Part shown: in pieces, positions 14,324 through 25,940 of the stretch | How the letters are laid out: each line of letters begins with the position of its first letter | Position numbering within the stretch: position 1 is the first letter of the stretch | Assembly (NCBI GenBank): GCA_037176845.1 | Contig: JAYKXP010000090.1 | Location: forward strand, 144,793 to 208,792 | Source of the DNA: Paramarasmius palmivorus | Lineage: Eukaryota; Basidiomycota; Agaricomycetes; Agaricales; Marasmiaceae | DNA: 64,000 nucleotides | Direction of reading: 5' to 3' | The notes under the pieces: generated by a model | What the model saw: only the letters and a program-made list of their open reading frames with translations | The model's database searches: none | What the model was told of the DNA's origin: nothing | Made by a program: the position numbers and the translations under genes

Positions 14324-15727
14324 TTATGCTATTTTACAAACGAATGATAGAATATTACAATGAACAAAGGATGTATTTATTAGGGAATGGATGGGGTTCG
14401 AGCTCGAGTTGAATGCTGTCTCGACAGGATGCCCATCACTTGAAACCTTGTCGTCAATCGTCAGTGTAGGAACAGAAGTCGACTGCACAAGTGAAGCACT
14501 GAAGTCGGTAAAAGTCAATTCGGTCTGTTCTGTTCGTGATGAGGTCTGGGTAGCCCGCCGCGCTTGATCATGAGACCAATGGGGTTTTGTCGTGATTGTG
14601 CTGGACGATTCTGACGGGCAGTCAACAGTTGAGCTGTTAAACTTAGAGGCCACAAGTGTACGAAGTGAAGGGTGTACGATATCGTCATCGTAACGTTCAT
14701 GGCGTCGCAGAGAGTATAGGCCAGTTGCAACCACATGTATATTGCAAACCAAGAGTGCTATCGCAGCCTATGAAGTAAACTGAGTATCAGGCATAGAAGT
14801 TCAAGGGAGATGACATACCTCAAAATGGTTGGTGAACTGATTCAAAAGACGCTTCGACATTATCACGAGAATATTGTGGAATAGCGCAATTCCGAGAGTG
14901 AACATGCTAGCGGCGAAAAGCGATATCATGAAACACCGCTGCCTCGAGGGAAGGTCCATATTCCACAGAGAAATCATAGGCACTCCGACCAAGGCTAGGC
15001 TCAAGCTAACATCCGCTAAACAAGCTTTCCTTGAGCCGAAAGAACGCCAATGCACTGCACTCAATGACATACCGACTGTTTGCAGCGTTATAAATGGGAT
15101 CGGAGACGAACAGTAGAGTGGGTTGCCCTGATTTGGACCTGTGGGTCTTGTTACGCACATGGAGCCCTTGGTCGAAGTGACAACAATGGTGGTCAAGGCG
15201 GTAACGACTGCCATTGGGATACACCACTTCCTCAAGCTTCCGGGTGCCATTATTCTCCGTAACGAAAGCCAAAGGCTGATACGAGATAAACTGCAAGGGT
15301 AGCAGGTCAGCATGTTGCATGAGATGCTGTCTCTAAAGGCCAACCTGACAATAAAGGCAAAGTTGATCGTCGTGAACCAGAAGAGGATAGATTGTTTCAA
15401 CGCGTATTCTGGGGTATTTGCGGGGACTTCGTTGTCTGAACCAGAATGTCAGCCTGGAGTTTTCGCGGCGAAGAATGACATACCTATCTTGACCTTCAAC
15501 CACAGAGAGGTCAATTCGCCCATCGCTAATATACATGCCAGGAAAGAGCACGCGTCATCCCAGGATAAACGCTTAATGCCATGTCGATGCCAGAGTCGAT
15601 ATCCTGTCGTGGCAATGGCAAGCGAGTGAAGGAGGGTAGCTATGACTGATCAAAAAGCAATCAGCAAGTGTGGTTTGACAAAATAACACCAGGACAACGC
15701 ACCTCGAAAGGCCAACATCGAAACCAT
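14324..15727 (-). CDS. Rhodopsin-like (Pth11-like) seven-helix membrane protein, paralogue 1
   Basis: Multi-helix membrane protein of the fungal rhodopsin-like/Pth11-like type; ligand and partner unknown. Starts with a tiny exon (MVSMLAFR) followed by VIATLLHSLAIATTGYRLWH and the signature RLSWDDA. Later exons carry NEVPANTPEYALKQSILFWF, the strongest family block SRISLWLSLRRIMAPG with LRKWCIPMAVVTA, then YCSSPIPFITLQT, a helix pair around VSLSLALVGVPMISLW and RCFMISLFAASMFTLGIALF, and the last helix AAIALLVCNIHVVATG. The cytoplasmic tail is Ser/Thr rich and includes TELTFTDFSAS, which is echoed in paralogue 2. Introns are 45-65 bp. The same order of blocks recurs in the genes at 21.9-23.3 and 24.0-25.2 kb, so the three are clearly related. 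Function is not predictable beyond membrane sensing or transport. Confidence 0.75.
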
Positions 15728-16346
15728 TGACGACAGTAGAACGAATAGTGATAGTGAGGAGTGAGATTAGTACCCTTTAATAAAGCCTGCTTCTCCATTC
15801 TCCCTGCCGACGACCCTGCAGAGTAGCTCTTGTACTCAGAAAGCGTATTTTACCGTACATGTCGGCTCGTTTCTTGGTCGGCTGCATTCCAATTGAATCA
15901 TCGAGGAGAAGTGGGCGAGCGTGAGAAACGACAGAAACCGTGAAAGTCGCATATCTAAACCCAACCGACGGCTCTGACAGTGAAATGCGATTGTATATTT
16001 AAACTAAATATTCCAAGGCCTCGGGTCAACACAACGCAGAGAGGTAGTCATCATTCATGTTTTGAACACATATAGCATCGCTAACAAGAACCTCGACAGG
16101 GCAAGGCGGTGACCAAGAACCCAAGAACAAGCAGAATGTCTGTACGTCCAGGCAACTATAGGAAGGTCACCATTGGAATGGAGGAGTAAGAAAAGATTAG
16201 CGGTCTTCAGTTGGTCTTCAGGAACATACGATCTTGATCTGATAAAGCGCCAACATTCTGCATGTTGGCTACATAGCAAAAGATGCCTCACCGCAGCCTC
16301 ATGTCAACACTCGTAGTAGAAGCGACGCCCACTATTCCCCTTCACC
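15728..16346. other. Divergent promoter region
   Basis: About 620 bp between the divergent rhodopsin-like gene and the BTB gene. Nothing further is recognised. Confidence 0.4.
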
Positions 16347-17463
16347 ATGCTTTCTCTCTCCCAACACCCTTCTCAGTCTCCCAGTCCTGCGCTCAAGCTA
16401 AAGCTAAATAGCTTACTCTCAATGGAGTCAATTTCGTCACCGATCAAGTCCCCAGAGCCAACAGATATCCCCTCATGTGAAGGTGCGTTACTAGCTATTC
16501 AGTCGTGTGACGGAAAGCTCACCCTGTATCGATGCAGCTTGTGAGGATTGCAAACTCTCCACCGATATTGTCTTTCGATCTTCAGATGGCAGAAGATTCG
16601 GTGCACACAGCCGGAATATCGAAATCTACAGCGACGGTTTTCCCATTCGTGGTTCGGTCACCACCGAAAAGCGAGAAGATGTGGTCTTATCCGAATCATC
16701 AGACGTTGTCCATCTTCTTCTACAGTTCATGCACAACCGACCACAGCCAGATCTCAGATCTACGCCATTCGAATTGCTTTCCAAACTGGCAGAGGCTGCG
16801 CAGAAGTATTGTGTCTACAGTGCTATAGGAATATGTAAACTGCTTATGGAGTAAGACATTGATCTCGTGATATTCAGCATACTGATCCTTTCTAGGCGGA
16901 ACGCACAAGAACATTCCTTCGAAGTTTATGTCTATGCTTCCCGGGCTGGATATAGTGATATCAGGGAAAAGGCTGGAACGTGAGGATTAGCTTCCATTGA
17001 AGGATATGTTCATACCTCTGACATCTTACGGACAGTCTCGCCATTGCCCAGAATCCTCTCCGAGTGTTCTCTTACGCCGTCTGGGCCAACGACGTATACA
17101 CCAGGGATAAAGCCGCTTGGGCAACTCTGGATCTCGATGCAGACGATGTCATCTACTCCTTGAGTCGGTATTACACCGTCTTCACCAAATGGCACCACAT
17201 TTTCGTCGCATGGGTGGGTTCTATTTCTCGTACGGTCACTGGCACTCAACTAACGCTTCCTTCAGGTCAAATTCCGAGACCATATCTACGCTACATACTA
17301 CGAAACACTCCGAAACCCTCCGCAAATCAAGCGTGAGCACATCGCTGGAGACTGTCTCAAGTGGAATGAGATATATCCCAAGCTGCTCGTTAAGCTCATG
17401 TCAGAAAGGCCGTGCTTGGACTTCCTTTGTCGATGCGGTGGAGGAATACGCGTATCTCATTGA
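16347..17463 (+). CDS. BTB/POZ domain protein
   Basis: BTB domains mediate dimerisation and often serve as cullin-3 adaptors; this compact architecture is common and expanded in agaricomycetes. Exons: 16347-16482, 16538-16850, then about 16895-16979 (RNAQEHSFEVYVYASRAGY), about 17035-17210 and 17265-17463. The BTB core is STDIVFRSSDGRRFGAHSRN, VVLSESSDVVHLLLQFMH and FELLSKLAEAAQKYCVYSA. The following region (YAVWANDVYTRDKAAWATLD, VKFRDHIYATYYETLR) and the Cys-rich end with a conserved Cys-x-Cys (DFLCRCGGG) match the C-terminal half usual in this group. The exon 1/2 junction uses an acceptor at 16537, which keeps the frame and gives CEACEDCKL. No break was found. The substrate or partner is unknown. 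Confidence 0.8.
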
Positions 17464-17836
17464 GGATTGTGACACTTGCAGTGATGGCGTCGATAGATGG
17501 AGGACGCAGATCGCGGCTGCTCTTTCGGGGGCATCCCCTTTCAGCTCCTTTGTCAAGACACCTCCCACTACGTGATCAGTACTCTAGTTGCACTCATAGA
17601 TTATTTATTTAAGTGTGTATGATCATGAATCATGGTGTTCCTGTGCCTGACAGGAGTGTAGGTTTCGTAGTATGTAGTCTATGTATAATAGACGAGATGA
17701 GCCAGCAGGAGTCATAGAACTATGACTCAAACTGGCTTGGGCAGTCGAAGACGACACAGTTGCCCTGCCAAATAACGAAGAAGCCGCGATTCGAGTTTAG
17801 ATTAGGTCTAGGTAAAGCAACACATGGTGAGGTTAT
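17464..17836. other. Convergent 3' spacer
   Basis: About 370 bp between the convergent BTB gene and the FMN oxidase pseudogene; no feature is recognised. Confidence 0.4.
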
Positions 17837-19709
17837 CTACAATTTCGCATGTTCTCCCTTTGGGTACACCCCGCTTTCATTATATTTCAGGATGTCCTTG
17901 TGTTTGCCGTGAATGTTCTCCTTTATAGCAGGGTAACCAGCGACAGTCATCGTGATGTCTAAATCCTGTTCATATTCGTCAGACACTACTTTCAATTGGG
18001 CCTTCTCCATCGGGAAACGCACCGCGAGCAGAGATTTCAGAACGTGCCTGCAGCCTTTCTCCCCTTCATGTGCCATGCCCTAAACGTATAACCTGCCAAT
18101 CATCACCTAAGACACGGTCACTCGACTGGAAAGGCAATAAAAGAAACGGATTCGATACATACCGCATGAGCACCGAGTGCGATCGCTTTGAAGATATCGG
18201 AACCCGTTCGAACACCCGAGTCAAAGATGATCGTCATTTCTGGGGAAAAGGTCAACGTGTATCCAAACAGTAGAGAGCATGGCCGGTCGCTACGAATTTC
18301 TTGCCGACCGACGCCTCATTAAATCATCAACTCACTGTCTTCAACGGCCTCAACAATCTCAGGTAGAACTTCCAAACTCCCTACTGCACCGTCCACCTGT
18401 CTTCCAGCATGATTCGTGACGATAATCCCTTCACATCCAATCTCATACGCTTTCAATGCATCCTGGGCACTCTGGATACCCTTTGATAAGGAATGGGCGA
18501 CCATTGGAGATGCGCTTCCACTAGCCAAAAACGCAGTCAAAATGGGGATTCGCCCCCAAGAAACCAAACGACATACTTCTTTGATCAGCCAAGGAATCTT
18601 CTCCCATGTGTGGGCCTTTCCATGCCATACAGATGAGTCAATCCACTTCCCTGAATCTCGTTCCAGATCCTTGCCATGTTTGCGCATGAAGACGGGATCG
18701 CTAGTTCCAACTTCATTACCGACTGCCCCGGGATAGTAGAATCTGTTCCAAGTTAAAATGACAATAAGTAGGTCCGACTCGGAGGTACTATGCACTCACA
18801 CATAATTAGCTAGATTAATATCTGTGGGTCGCCATCCCAACTGCCAAGTGTCCACCGTCAACATGCAGACGTCAAAGCCGCTTTTCCAGGCGCGTTCCAG
18901 TAGACTGATAGTCTGAACCGCAGCACATACGTGAGTCAGCTAGTTTCTGGACAGATAGGGCTAGATACTACTCACTATTTCGTCGTCGTGTCCCATGTAC
19001 AACTGGAAAAAGCGCGGCGATTTCGCACCACCGCCGTTGGGACCAGTTATAGGAGTGGACACTGTTACTCTCGTTTTTCTCCGAGGCGCCCAAATCATTC
19101 GCCTCCGCAACAGCCTCAATAGGCTGGGAAGAAGCAGTTGAAAGACAGTAGGGTATTCCCAGCTCGCCTGCAATCTTTGCAGGAACGAGTTCACCCTTGG
19201 GGGTGTATAGTTTGTTGATGCCGATAGGTGCGAATAGCACTGGAGCTGGGATACGATGTCCAAAAAGATCAACTAAATGCTGAGAGTGAGTTGTTGGTCG
19301 TGAGGAGGATTCGAAGCCTCACTTGACAAATCTCGAACATTGGTGTCCACCAACATCCTAGGTATGATGCGCCAACGGTAAAATGCTTCTCTGCACCACG
19401 CCGTTGAGTTGAATTGTGGAACGTGAAAGATGTAATACACCGCACCTGTTCGCTCGGTCAGTCCATCCCAACCCAGCGTTAGAGTTGGCATAGAAGTATC
19501 CTCTATCATTGAGCTTTTTCTTTGTCGACTCCACCAACTCTTCACTGTGTACTGAAAAGTCTGGTACTGAAGCAAAGATCATGAGAACAAGAACAAGGAG
19601 AAGATCCAGCAAACTTACGAATGCCCTGCGTGCCACCAAGTTTGAAGACCTCTCGCTGATAGAGTGAGTAGTGAGGTGAAGGGCCTTTCGCTTTGTTAGT
19701 GGGATCCAT
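17837..19709 (-). pseudogene. Broken FMN-dependent alpha-hydroxy-acid oxidase/dehydrogenase (lactate 2-monooxygenase-like)
   Basis: The family oxidises L-2-hydroxy acids using FMN in a TIM barrel. Starting at 19709 (MDPTNKAKGPSPHYSLYQRE) the exons give the expected order: DRGYFYANSNAG, REAFYRWRIIPRMLVDTNVR, PAPVLFAPIGINKLY, IPYCLSTASSQPIE, SPRFFQLYMGHDDEI, SGFDVCMLTVDTWQLGWRP, GCEGIIVTNHAGRQVDGA, IIFDSGVRTGSDIFKAIALG. Three lesions are visible. A one-base excess lies near the T5 run at 19074-19078 (A5 on the coding strand) just before the PRFFQ block. A one-base excess in the GGG at 18479-18481 lies between GRPFLIK and GIQSAQDALK. An in-frame TAG at 18080-18082 falls in GRLYV-stop-GMAHEGEKG, where the family has Trp. 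The tail to 17837 is otherwise well preserved. A longer intron could hide the second lesion, but only by deleting the segment containing the conserved active-site Lys. Confidence 0.75.
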
Positions 19710-19741
19710 TGGGACTACGGTTCTCTCTACTGTCCTGTAGG

Positions 19742-19749
19742 TTTATATA
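19742..19749 (-). promoter_or_regulatory. Candidate TATA box of the FMN oxidase pseudogene
   Basis: TATATAAA on the minus strand, about 33 bp upstream of the ATG at 19709. Its persistence is compatible with recent inactivation. Confidence 0.45.
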
Positions 19750-21917
19750 GGCGTGAAAAGCAATGCTCGCGGAGAAGGAATGGCGACGGAATGAAGAGCA
19801 TCCAGATACCTGGCGCTTGTGCATCGACGTCATGACTTGCGACGCACCAGTGGAGTGCGGACGAGTGGAATCCTCTCTATGCTTGTGGTTTACTTAGATG
19901 CCTCAATCCACTGTATCCAGGAACGTATCGCGACGGCCTGAAAGCTACTCAGATTGGGAAACTACTTGTAAGTTGTAACCGTGCTTTGAGACAACCGACT
20001 CACCCCAAGTTCACTCCGACAAGAGCTCGGACGTATGTAGTATTTGCTGTATAGAGATAGTATGGAGGGTTGAACTCTGCGTTCCGTTTCATGTAAGATA
20101 CGGCGAGCCGTCTGCAACGGAGTTCCAGCTGGTGTCCACCGGCCAGCCTATGGGTGAGGAATTTTGAGTCTTCATTTGTATACGCGCAGAGTCTACATGG
20201 GCTTATTTCATGAAGGAGATTGAACACTGAACCCTGTACGAATGGGACGACGTGGTATCGACTCAAGCAGCGAGGTGAACGATTATCTCAGCATTGTAAA
20301 CTTTCCTTGTCACTACCACCACCACCACCACCATTGACCAACCATTGTCTCAGCGACAGCAACACGGGCCTACACAATGTCGGGGATCTCATGGATTTTG
20401 GCTGCGTAAGAGCATGACGGTTTGCGTGAGTTTGCTTCTTTTTTTCATCGACTTCTTCAACTATACTGCATGACGATTTTCAACCGAGTACATAGGAAGT
20501 GCCGTCTGAATCTTTACAGTCGAAATTCGGTTCTCTGATTCTTCTTTGTTGCTTTATAGCCAAGTTTTTATGATTACTGAGTTTTTCCTTTAGGTGATGC
20601 CTCTTGGATCGTGAAGCAGTCCAGTTTCCAGCTAAGGCGCTACAAAAGCGTATGTACTCTGGGCCATTTCAGCGAACCTGGTTATTATTGCCAATATCCT
20701 TTCCTCTCGGAGATCGAAATAAGGGAAGAATGTACATCCAGGGAACGCAATCCGGCATCTCTGGACCACGTCGAAGACGCTTATCCATTCCCAGCCTTTC
20801 ACTACAAGTTACAACATTCTCGCGCTCATACTACCAGGTAAGTATGCCAACTTTAGACTGTCCAACGGGATGAATGACCGCCCTTTCAGGTAACAGAATC
20901 GCTCGGCCGATTGAATTTTGACTTTTTGAAGATGCATAGTATACATGGTTGGTTTCATCGTCAATTCCTCTTTCCCGGTTGATGACTGAGGAACCCTTGG
21001 TACATAGCTTGGCACGCCACTTTCTACGTTGCACTAGTAGACACTAGCAGCGCATAAATGTAATGATATGCTCAACATTCAGCATGTTTGCACCTGTCGC
21101 GCTATCTTCCGTCTGGTGTGATACTTGTTGCATTTCACTAGCACTCATAAAACGCACACCATACCGGAGGTACATCCTCCGATTCTTATGCTAGTACATC
21201 CTTCCTCGGCTCCCTTGCAGATCGATCCATGTACTCGGGCTACGATGACACCTTTGTCCACGGTGGAGAAGAGAATCTTCCTGTTCCTAGTCGTAGTCAA
21301 ACTCACTTATACTCGTCTCTCGGACATGGACATTCTTGGACGTCGCAATCGCTCCAGCATGTTCCCTGAGTGTGAAGATTATCGGACCCACTATGCTGTG
21401 AACGAATGCCGGCTTGGGCGTTAGTCTACGAAATGTGGTGTTTGTGCGGGGGCGGTAGCTATGGTCTTTCCTTCTGATTACAATGTGGCAATTCTTCGAT
21501 GTCGATGCCATACCTTTGGGTCTGTCCCACTTTTCCGTGTCGGGTTGGTGGCTAGAAGTTGTTGACATACCTACGCGTTGTTTAATTATTTCGACGTTAT
21601 TAAAAAACAGGGGGTGTTTGAATACTGCTTAAGGTTGCTAGGTGTTATGGTCATTTCTCGAAAAAGTGTGTCGGCATTGCGTGAGTTACCAGGATTTCCG
21701 GAACGACCGACTGTGAGACCGAACCGAATCGGAAAGCGCGTTCCTATTCAATTGACCCTATCCTCACTGAAGTAAAAAACGACAGATGCGCGCATTACTC
21801 CCACCCCCGTGTTTCCTTTCCTTTTCTCCCCAACCCAAGAGGTTCATGTCTTAGTCTGTCGTCGATCAGGGCAAAGAGGACGCCAATAATCTTGAAGACG
21901 TCGAATAGTTTGGTTCT
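19750..21917. other. Gene-poor interval with a CCA microsatellite
   Basis: About 2.2 kb without a supportable gene. A short (CCA)n run occurs at about 20314-20333. Frames near 20604-20873 and 21125-21424 are open by chance: they show no family motif, and splice-consistent extensions were not found. Confidence 0.35.
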
Positions 21918-23271
21918 ATGCCGCCTTCTCTTTCAGGATTGCGTAGTATGTGTTCCTTTTTACCCTTTGCCACTCAAAAGCCAACGTCTTTTAGTTGGAT
22001 CCTCGGTTGTTCATGTCGTCGCGCTTTTGACCACCGTATATCGCCTGGTTCATCGATATCGTATAAGGCGGTTCTCCTGGGATGATGCGTGGGCGTTTTT
22101 GGCATTTGTGCTGGACATAGTGGAGTTTGCTTGCTTATGGTTGAAAGTCAGAAATGGTAAGACATGGAGATTATTCTTGGCGATGCGAAGCTGAAAGAAG
22201 TCTCGACCACCAGATAGAGAGATTCCGGCTGGTACTCCAGAGTATATACGAAGTCAAACAATCGTGTTCTGGAGCATCACTTTCTCCTTCCCCTTGATCG
22301 TTTGGTTAGTAACCCAACGTTCAGCAAGGCATGTTTAGGCCCTAACTATTCTCTCAGCTGCGCTAGAATAAGTCTCTGGGCTTCCATTCGGCGTATTCTA
22401 GCGCCTGGCAGGCTTCGAGATTGGTGTATTCCCATGGCAGTTCTCACCGGCACCATTGCCCTTGCCCTTGTAATCATCAAAGCAGTTATGTGCAAAGCAG
22501 CCCCGACCTCGCCCGAGCAAGAATATCCTATTTTTTGTTCCTCCCCCAAACCTCTCGCGATACTTCAGACTATAGGTTTGGCTTCTGTCTCATGGACCCC
22601 ACATTTCACTGACGAATCTATTAGCCGATGTTGGACTCAGCATCTCCTTAGTTGGCATGCCACTCTATGCTCTTTATTACATGGACTTGACATCAACAAA
22701 GCGCAATCTCATGATGCTCCTATTCACTGCGAGCATACTCACGCTCATCGCAGCGCTTGTTCATAATGTATATGTTTTGCAGCGGAACCGAATCCTGAAT
22801 CTCTATACTACGCACATTGAGGTAGGTTCCTCATTCTTACTTAACTTCGTTGGACGAGTCTGAAGTGGATTTATTCAGGCTGCGATAGCTCTCTTAGTAT
22901 GCAACGTCCACGTCGTCGTCGCTAGCCTCTACACTTTGCATCAACATGCCACTAGCAACAATTATGCCACCGATGAATCCCACACTCACTGCGACCAGAC
23001 TAGTCGCGCCATTTCTGGGTTGCCAAACACTATCTCAGATACCACAGGATATTCCACCAATCTCGGCCAAGTCCGGTACACGACTAGCACTCTAACCTTC
23101 ACCGATATCAGCTCTTCAATACGAGATGTAGACTCGCATCGTCTGGGTCCTAACTCGATCGTAACACATCCTGGCGAGACAGGACATTCTTCATTAGGGA
23201 CTACGTCCGTCTCAAGGCCAAAACAGTTGACGATAAGCAAGTCGAATTTGTTCGGGGGAACACCTACCTGA
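21918..23271 (+). CDS. Rhodopsin-like (Pth11-like) membrane protein, paralogue 2
   Basis: Same family and exon pattern as paralogue 1. A tiny first exon (MPPSLSGLR) is followed by SSVVHVVALLTTVYRLVHRY and RRFSWDDAWAFLAFVL. Next come REIPAGTPEYIRSQTIVFW, ARISLWASIRRILAPGRLRD, WCIPMAVLTG, PIFCSSPKPLAILQT, then VGLSISLVGMPLYALYYMDL, LLFTASILTLIAALVHNVYV and AAIALLVCNVHVVVASLYTL. The Ser/Thr-rich tail includes TSTLTFTDISSS, paralleling TELTFTDFSAS in paralogue 1, and ends at 23269-23271. All junctions examined keep the frame with GT-AG introns of about 50-60 bp. It reads away from paralogue 1 and toward paralogue 3. The role is unknown; the seven-helix topology is inferred from hydrophobic blocks. 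Confidence 0.75.
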
Positions 23272-24025
23272 TATGCAGGAAGCCGCGCTAAGGCATCTCC
23301 TAAGCCGACTGGGTCAGCCAATTTGACTCATGAACTCTGGGAAAACCCTTGCCCTTGGAAAACGATGTTTGTATCTTCGTTTAAACCTTTCTTGCGAGCG
23401 ACTGTTGACAGTATTTGCTAGGTCATCACTTTGTAGTTGACGCATGCTACTACCACCGTGATTCCCAGCATAAGGTCTGCCTGCCAACTGAATTGTCGAT
23501 GTCGCACATAGTTGGGTCTAGAAGGTTTTGTGGCGTTACTCCATTACGAACGCACCACCTACTACCTATTCAACGGTTGTACCCTGTCATTTCAGAGACC
23601 GAACGCTCACGCAATGGATTTCTCGACATACGTCAATACTTGATCCGGTAGTCGTAACATGTACATTTTCTGTACAATGATTGTATAGTATATGCAGTGC
23701 ATCTTCCTACACAAGACTCGTTCGAGGAACGTTTAGGTAAAGAATTCCAAATCCAATATCCATTTTATACAAGCCTAGATTAAAAATACAGTAAGATCAA
23801 GGGCTAGTGTACCAGTGAGAAGTATTGCGGCAAAGGCGGGATCTCCCGTCGTCATAGTACTCCTGTCAATTCAGAGACTAGGAAATCTAGCCGCAGCCTA
23901 CACTTTTTCTGCCACTTGTGAGCGCTCGAACGTCGTGCTATCGCAGGGGGTGGTGTCGGCAAGGTCGGAACCTAGGGAGTATAGGTCGGTGATGGAAAAT
24001 CGGTTTGTGTCGATAGTCGTTGTGT

Positions 24026-25190
24026 CTAAGTCGGTGTGGCATGAGACACCCCTATGAATGGGTTGGAGGTGCCGTTTCCAGCAGAGTCGTCCGAGTCGTC
24101 ACCGCGGTCGCGGTGGATGAATTTATAGATACTGGTCACGACAATGACGAGATTGCAGACCATGAGAGAAACCGCAGCCTTCAGAGGTATTAGGAAGGTT
24201 GCAAGCAATCAGACAGCGCGTGCTCACCTCGATCTGGGAACTGTAGGCCGATGCCAAGGCATTGAACATCAACGCATAGTATGCATTGACAATGGAAGGA
24301 CATAATGTAATTATGGTTGCTGCGAACAAGGACATGACCAGACGTCTGGTCTTTTCGAGATAAGTTCATCGCCATAGCACATGTGTCGGTAAAAACACCA
24401 GAATGAGGCATGCTAGTATGTCCACTGTAAAATGTCGTGTTAGCCGGTGGAAACGCTAAAGCAGCATGTGCTTACTTGTCACCCCATATATGGCGACCGC
24501 CCTTCCTGCAGCTAAGGACCGACACATGATAACAAAAAATCGAGAGAAGTCTACATCGCACAGGGTGGCTCGAATTGTAATGACGATGGCGCACTGGGCG
24601 ATAAAGATCGCTGAAAGGAAGGTACAGAACATCTTCAGTTTCCCTGGCGATAAGAAACGCGCTATTGAGCAGACAAGGCTAATCCGTGAAGTCCTATTAA
24701 AGGTAAGTGAAGGCAATATTCATGTAAATGTCCGAAATTTGCTCACCAGACTACCGCGTTATACGAAGCGCTGATCAACCAAAAGAGGATCTTGAGCAGT
24801 AGATAGAAGCTTGAGATGTCTGTACTTGAGGCTGGAGGCCGCTTTAACACTGCTCAAGGGTAAAGAGATAAAGGCAGGCACTGAGCGAGGAAGTAAATAG
24901 AAATATATATGATTCGTACGTTGCAACCAGGTACAAATCAACAACAAAGCGTCCAGCAGTAAAGCGAAGGTTGCCCATACGTCGTCCCATGCGAAACGAT
25001 TTATGCGGAGTCGATATAGTATTCTGTATATCGTTGAAGATATCGCAAGAGAATGACATGCCGTGATTACGACTATCCTATCTTCGTGAGTTGTATTGCT
25101 CTAACTATAATATATTCAACACTCACCCCGGCCGGAAAGGGTAGCAAACGGGCTAGGTAGGTAGCCTGGTATTGGCGGTGGTGTAGTCAT
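24026..25190 (-). CDS. Rhodopsin-like (Pth11-like) membrane protein, paralogue 3 (C-terminus uncertain)
   Basis: Start at 25190 (MTTPPPIPGYLPSPFATLSG), spliced to VVITACHSLAISSTIYRILY and RINRFAWDDVWATFALLLDA. The remaining blocks are more diverged: SRISLVCSIARFLSPGKLK, MFCTFLSAIFIAQCAIVIT, KRPDVWSCPCSQQP-type helices around 24300-24360, SAYSSQIE, then AVSLMVCNLVIVVTSIYKFI. The frame used here stops at 24026 after VSHATPT. A second frame immediately downstream continues openly to about 23898 and contains NRFSITDLYSLGSD, which resembles the TFTD tail block of the paralogues. A missing base near the GGGG before 24050 would join them, so the C-terminus given is provisional. Several introns are short and their exact ends were not all fixed. 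Confidence 0.6.
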
Positions 25191-25940
25191 CGCCTTGTCC
25201 TCGTAAGGGCTACCGTTGGTCGTATGGTCATAAGCGTGTTCCTAGGCCCATGGTCAAGGTTAAAAAGAAAGAAAAGATCACAGCGGAACAAGTAGTGAAA
25301 AGACCCACGAGCCATTACTTAGCGCGGGAATCTCCTGGTCCCTTGTTTGGGTTCTATCATACTTTTTCCGAAAATATAACATTGATTACGAGATGTATAT
25401 AGCACCACTCACGAGGGCCTAGTAGCAACAGTAGCCCCAAGAGAGCAAATGAAGGGAGCTGACTTGATAGGTATCATCATGGCGGAAAGCCCGAAGTATA
25501 GGCTCAACGCCCGACCATGAGACAGCCAGGGGAATATAATGATTTGGAGGCCTGGTCTTCGACATCAAAGAATCAGTTTGAAACTCGTGGCATAGAAGAG
25601 TGGGTTCTAATTTATGAGCGAAATTTCCCCTCGACGGGGCCCGGAATACAAGTGAACGGACCCTTAGCGCTTAGCAACTGACGCCAGGAGCTCCCCCACA
25701 GACTAAGAATCGACGCGTGGCCTTCGGATACGTCGATGGCTACTCAAGGTGTTCGTTGTAGCGGGCTCGTGATTAACATTCTAGCCAATGATGATTCTAT
25801 AAACTTGACCGATTAGTTCGCGGGATGGCATCTGTTACTGTACCCGGTGTGAGCATCTGAAAGCTCGGGAAGTATGAAGTTACACGCACCAAAATGAATC
25901 ACTACTCTGAATTAGTACACAAAAGGCACCATAATCCCAG
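25191..25940. other. Spacer upstream of paralogue 3
   Basis: About 750 bp between two minus-strand genes. Some short frames begin with Met near 25480 but no exon chain is supported. Confidence 0.4.

Noticed and set aside
20314..20333. (CCA)n run considered as a functional repeat
   Set aside because: A short ordinary microsatellite in a spacer; no coding frame or array structure around it.
19860..21570. Several 65-100 codon frames considered as small genes
   Set aside because: No shared motif, no splice-consistent chain, and frames overlap on both strands at the density expected by chance.
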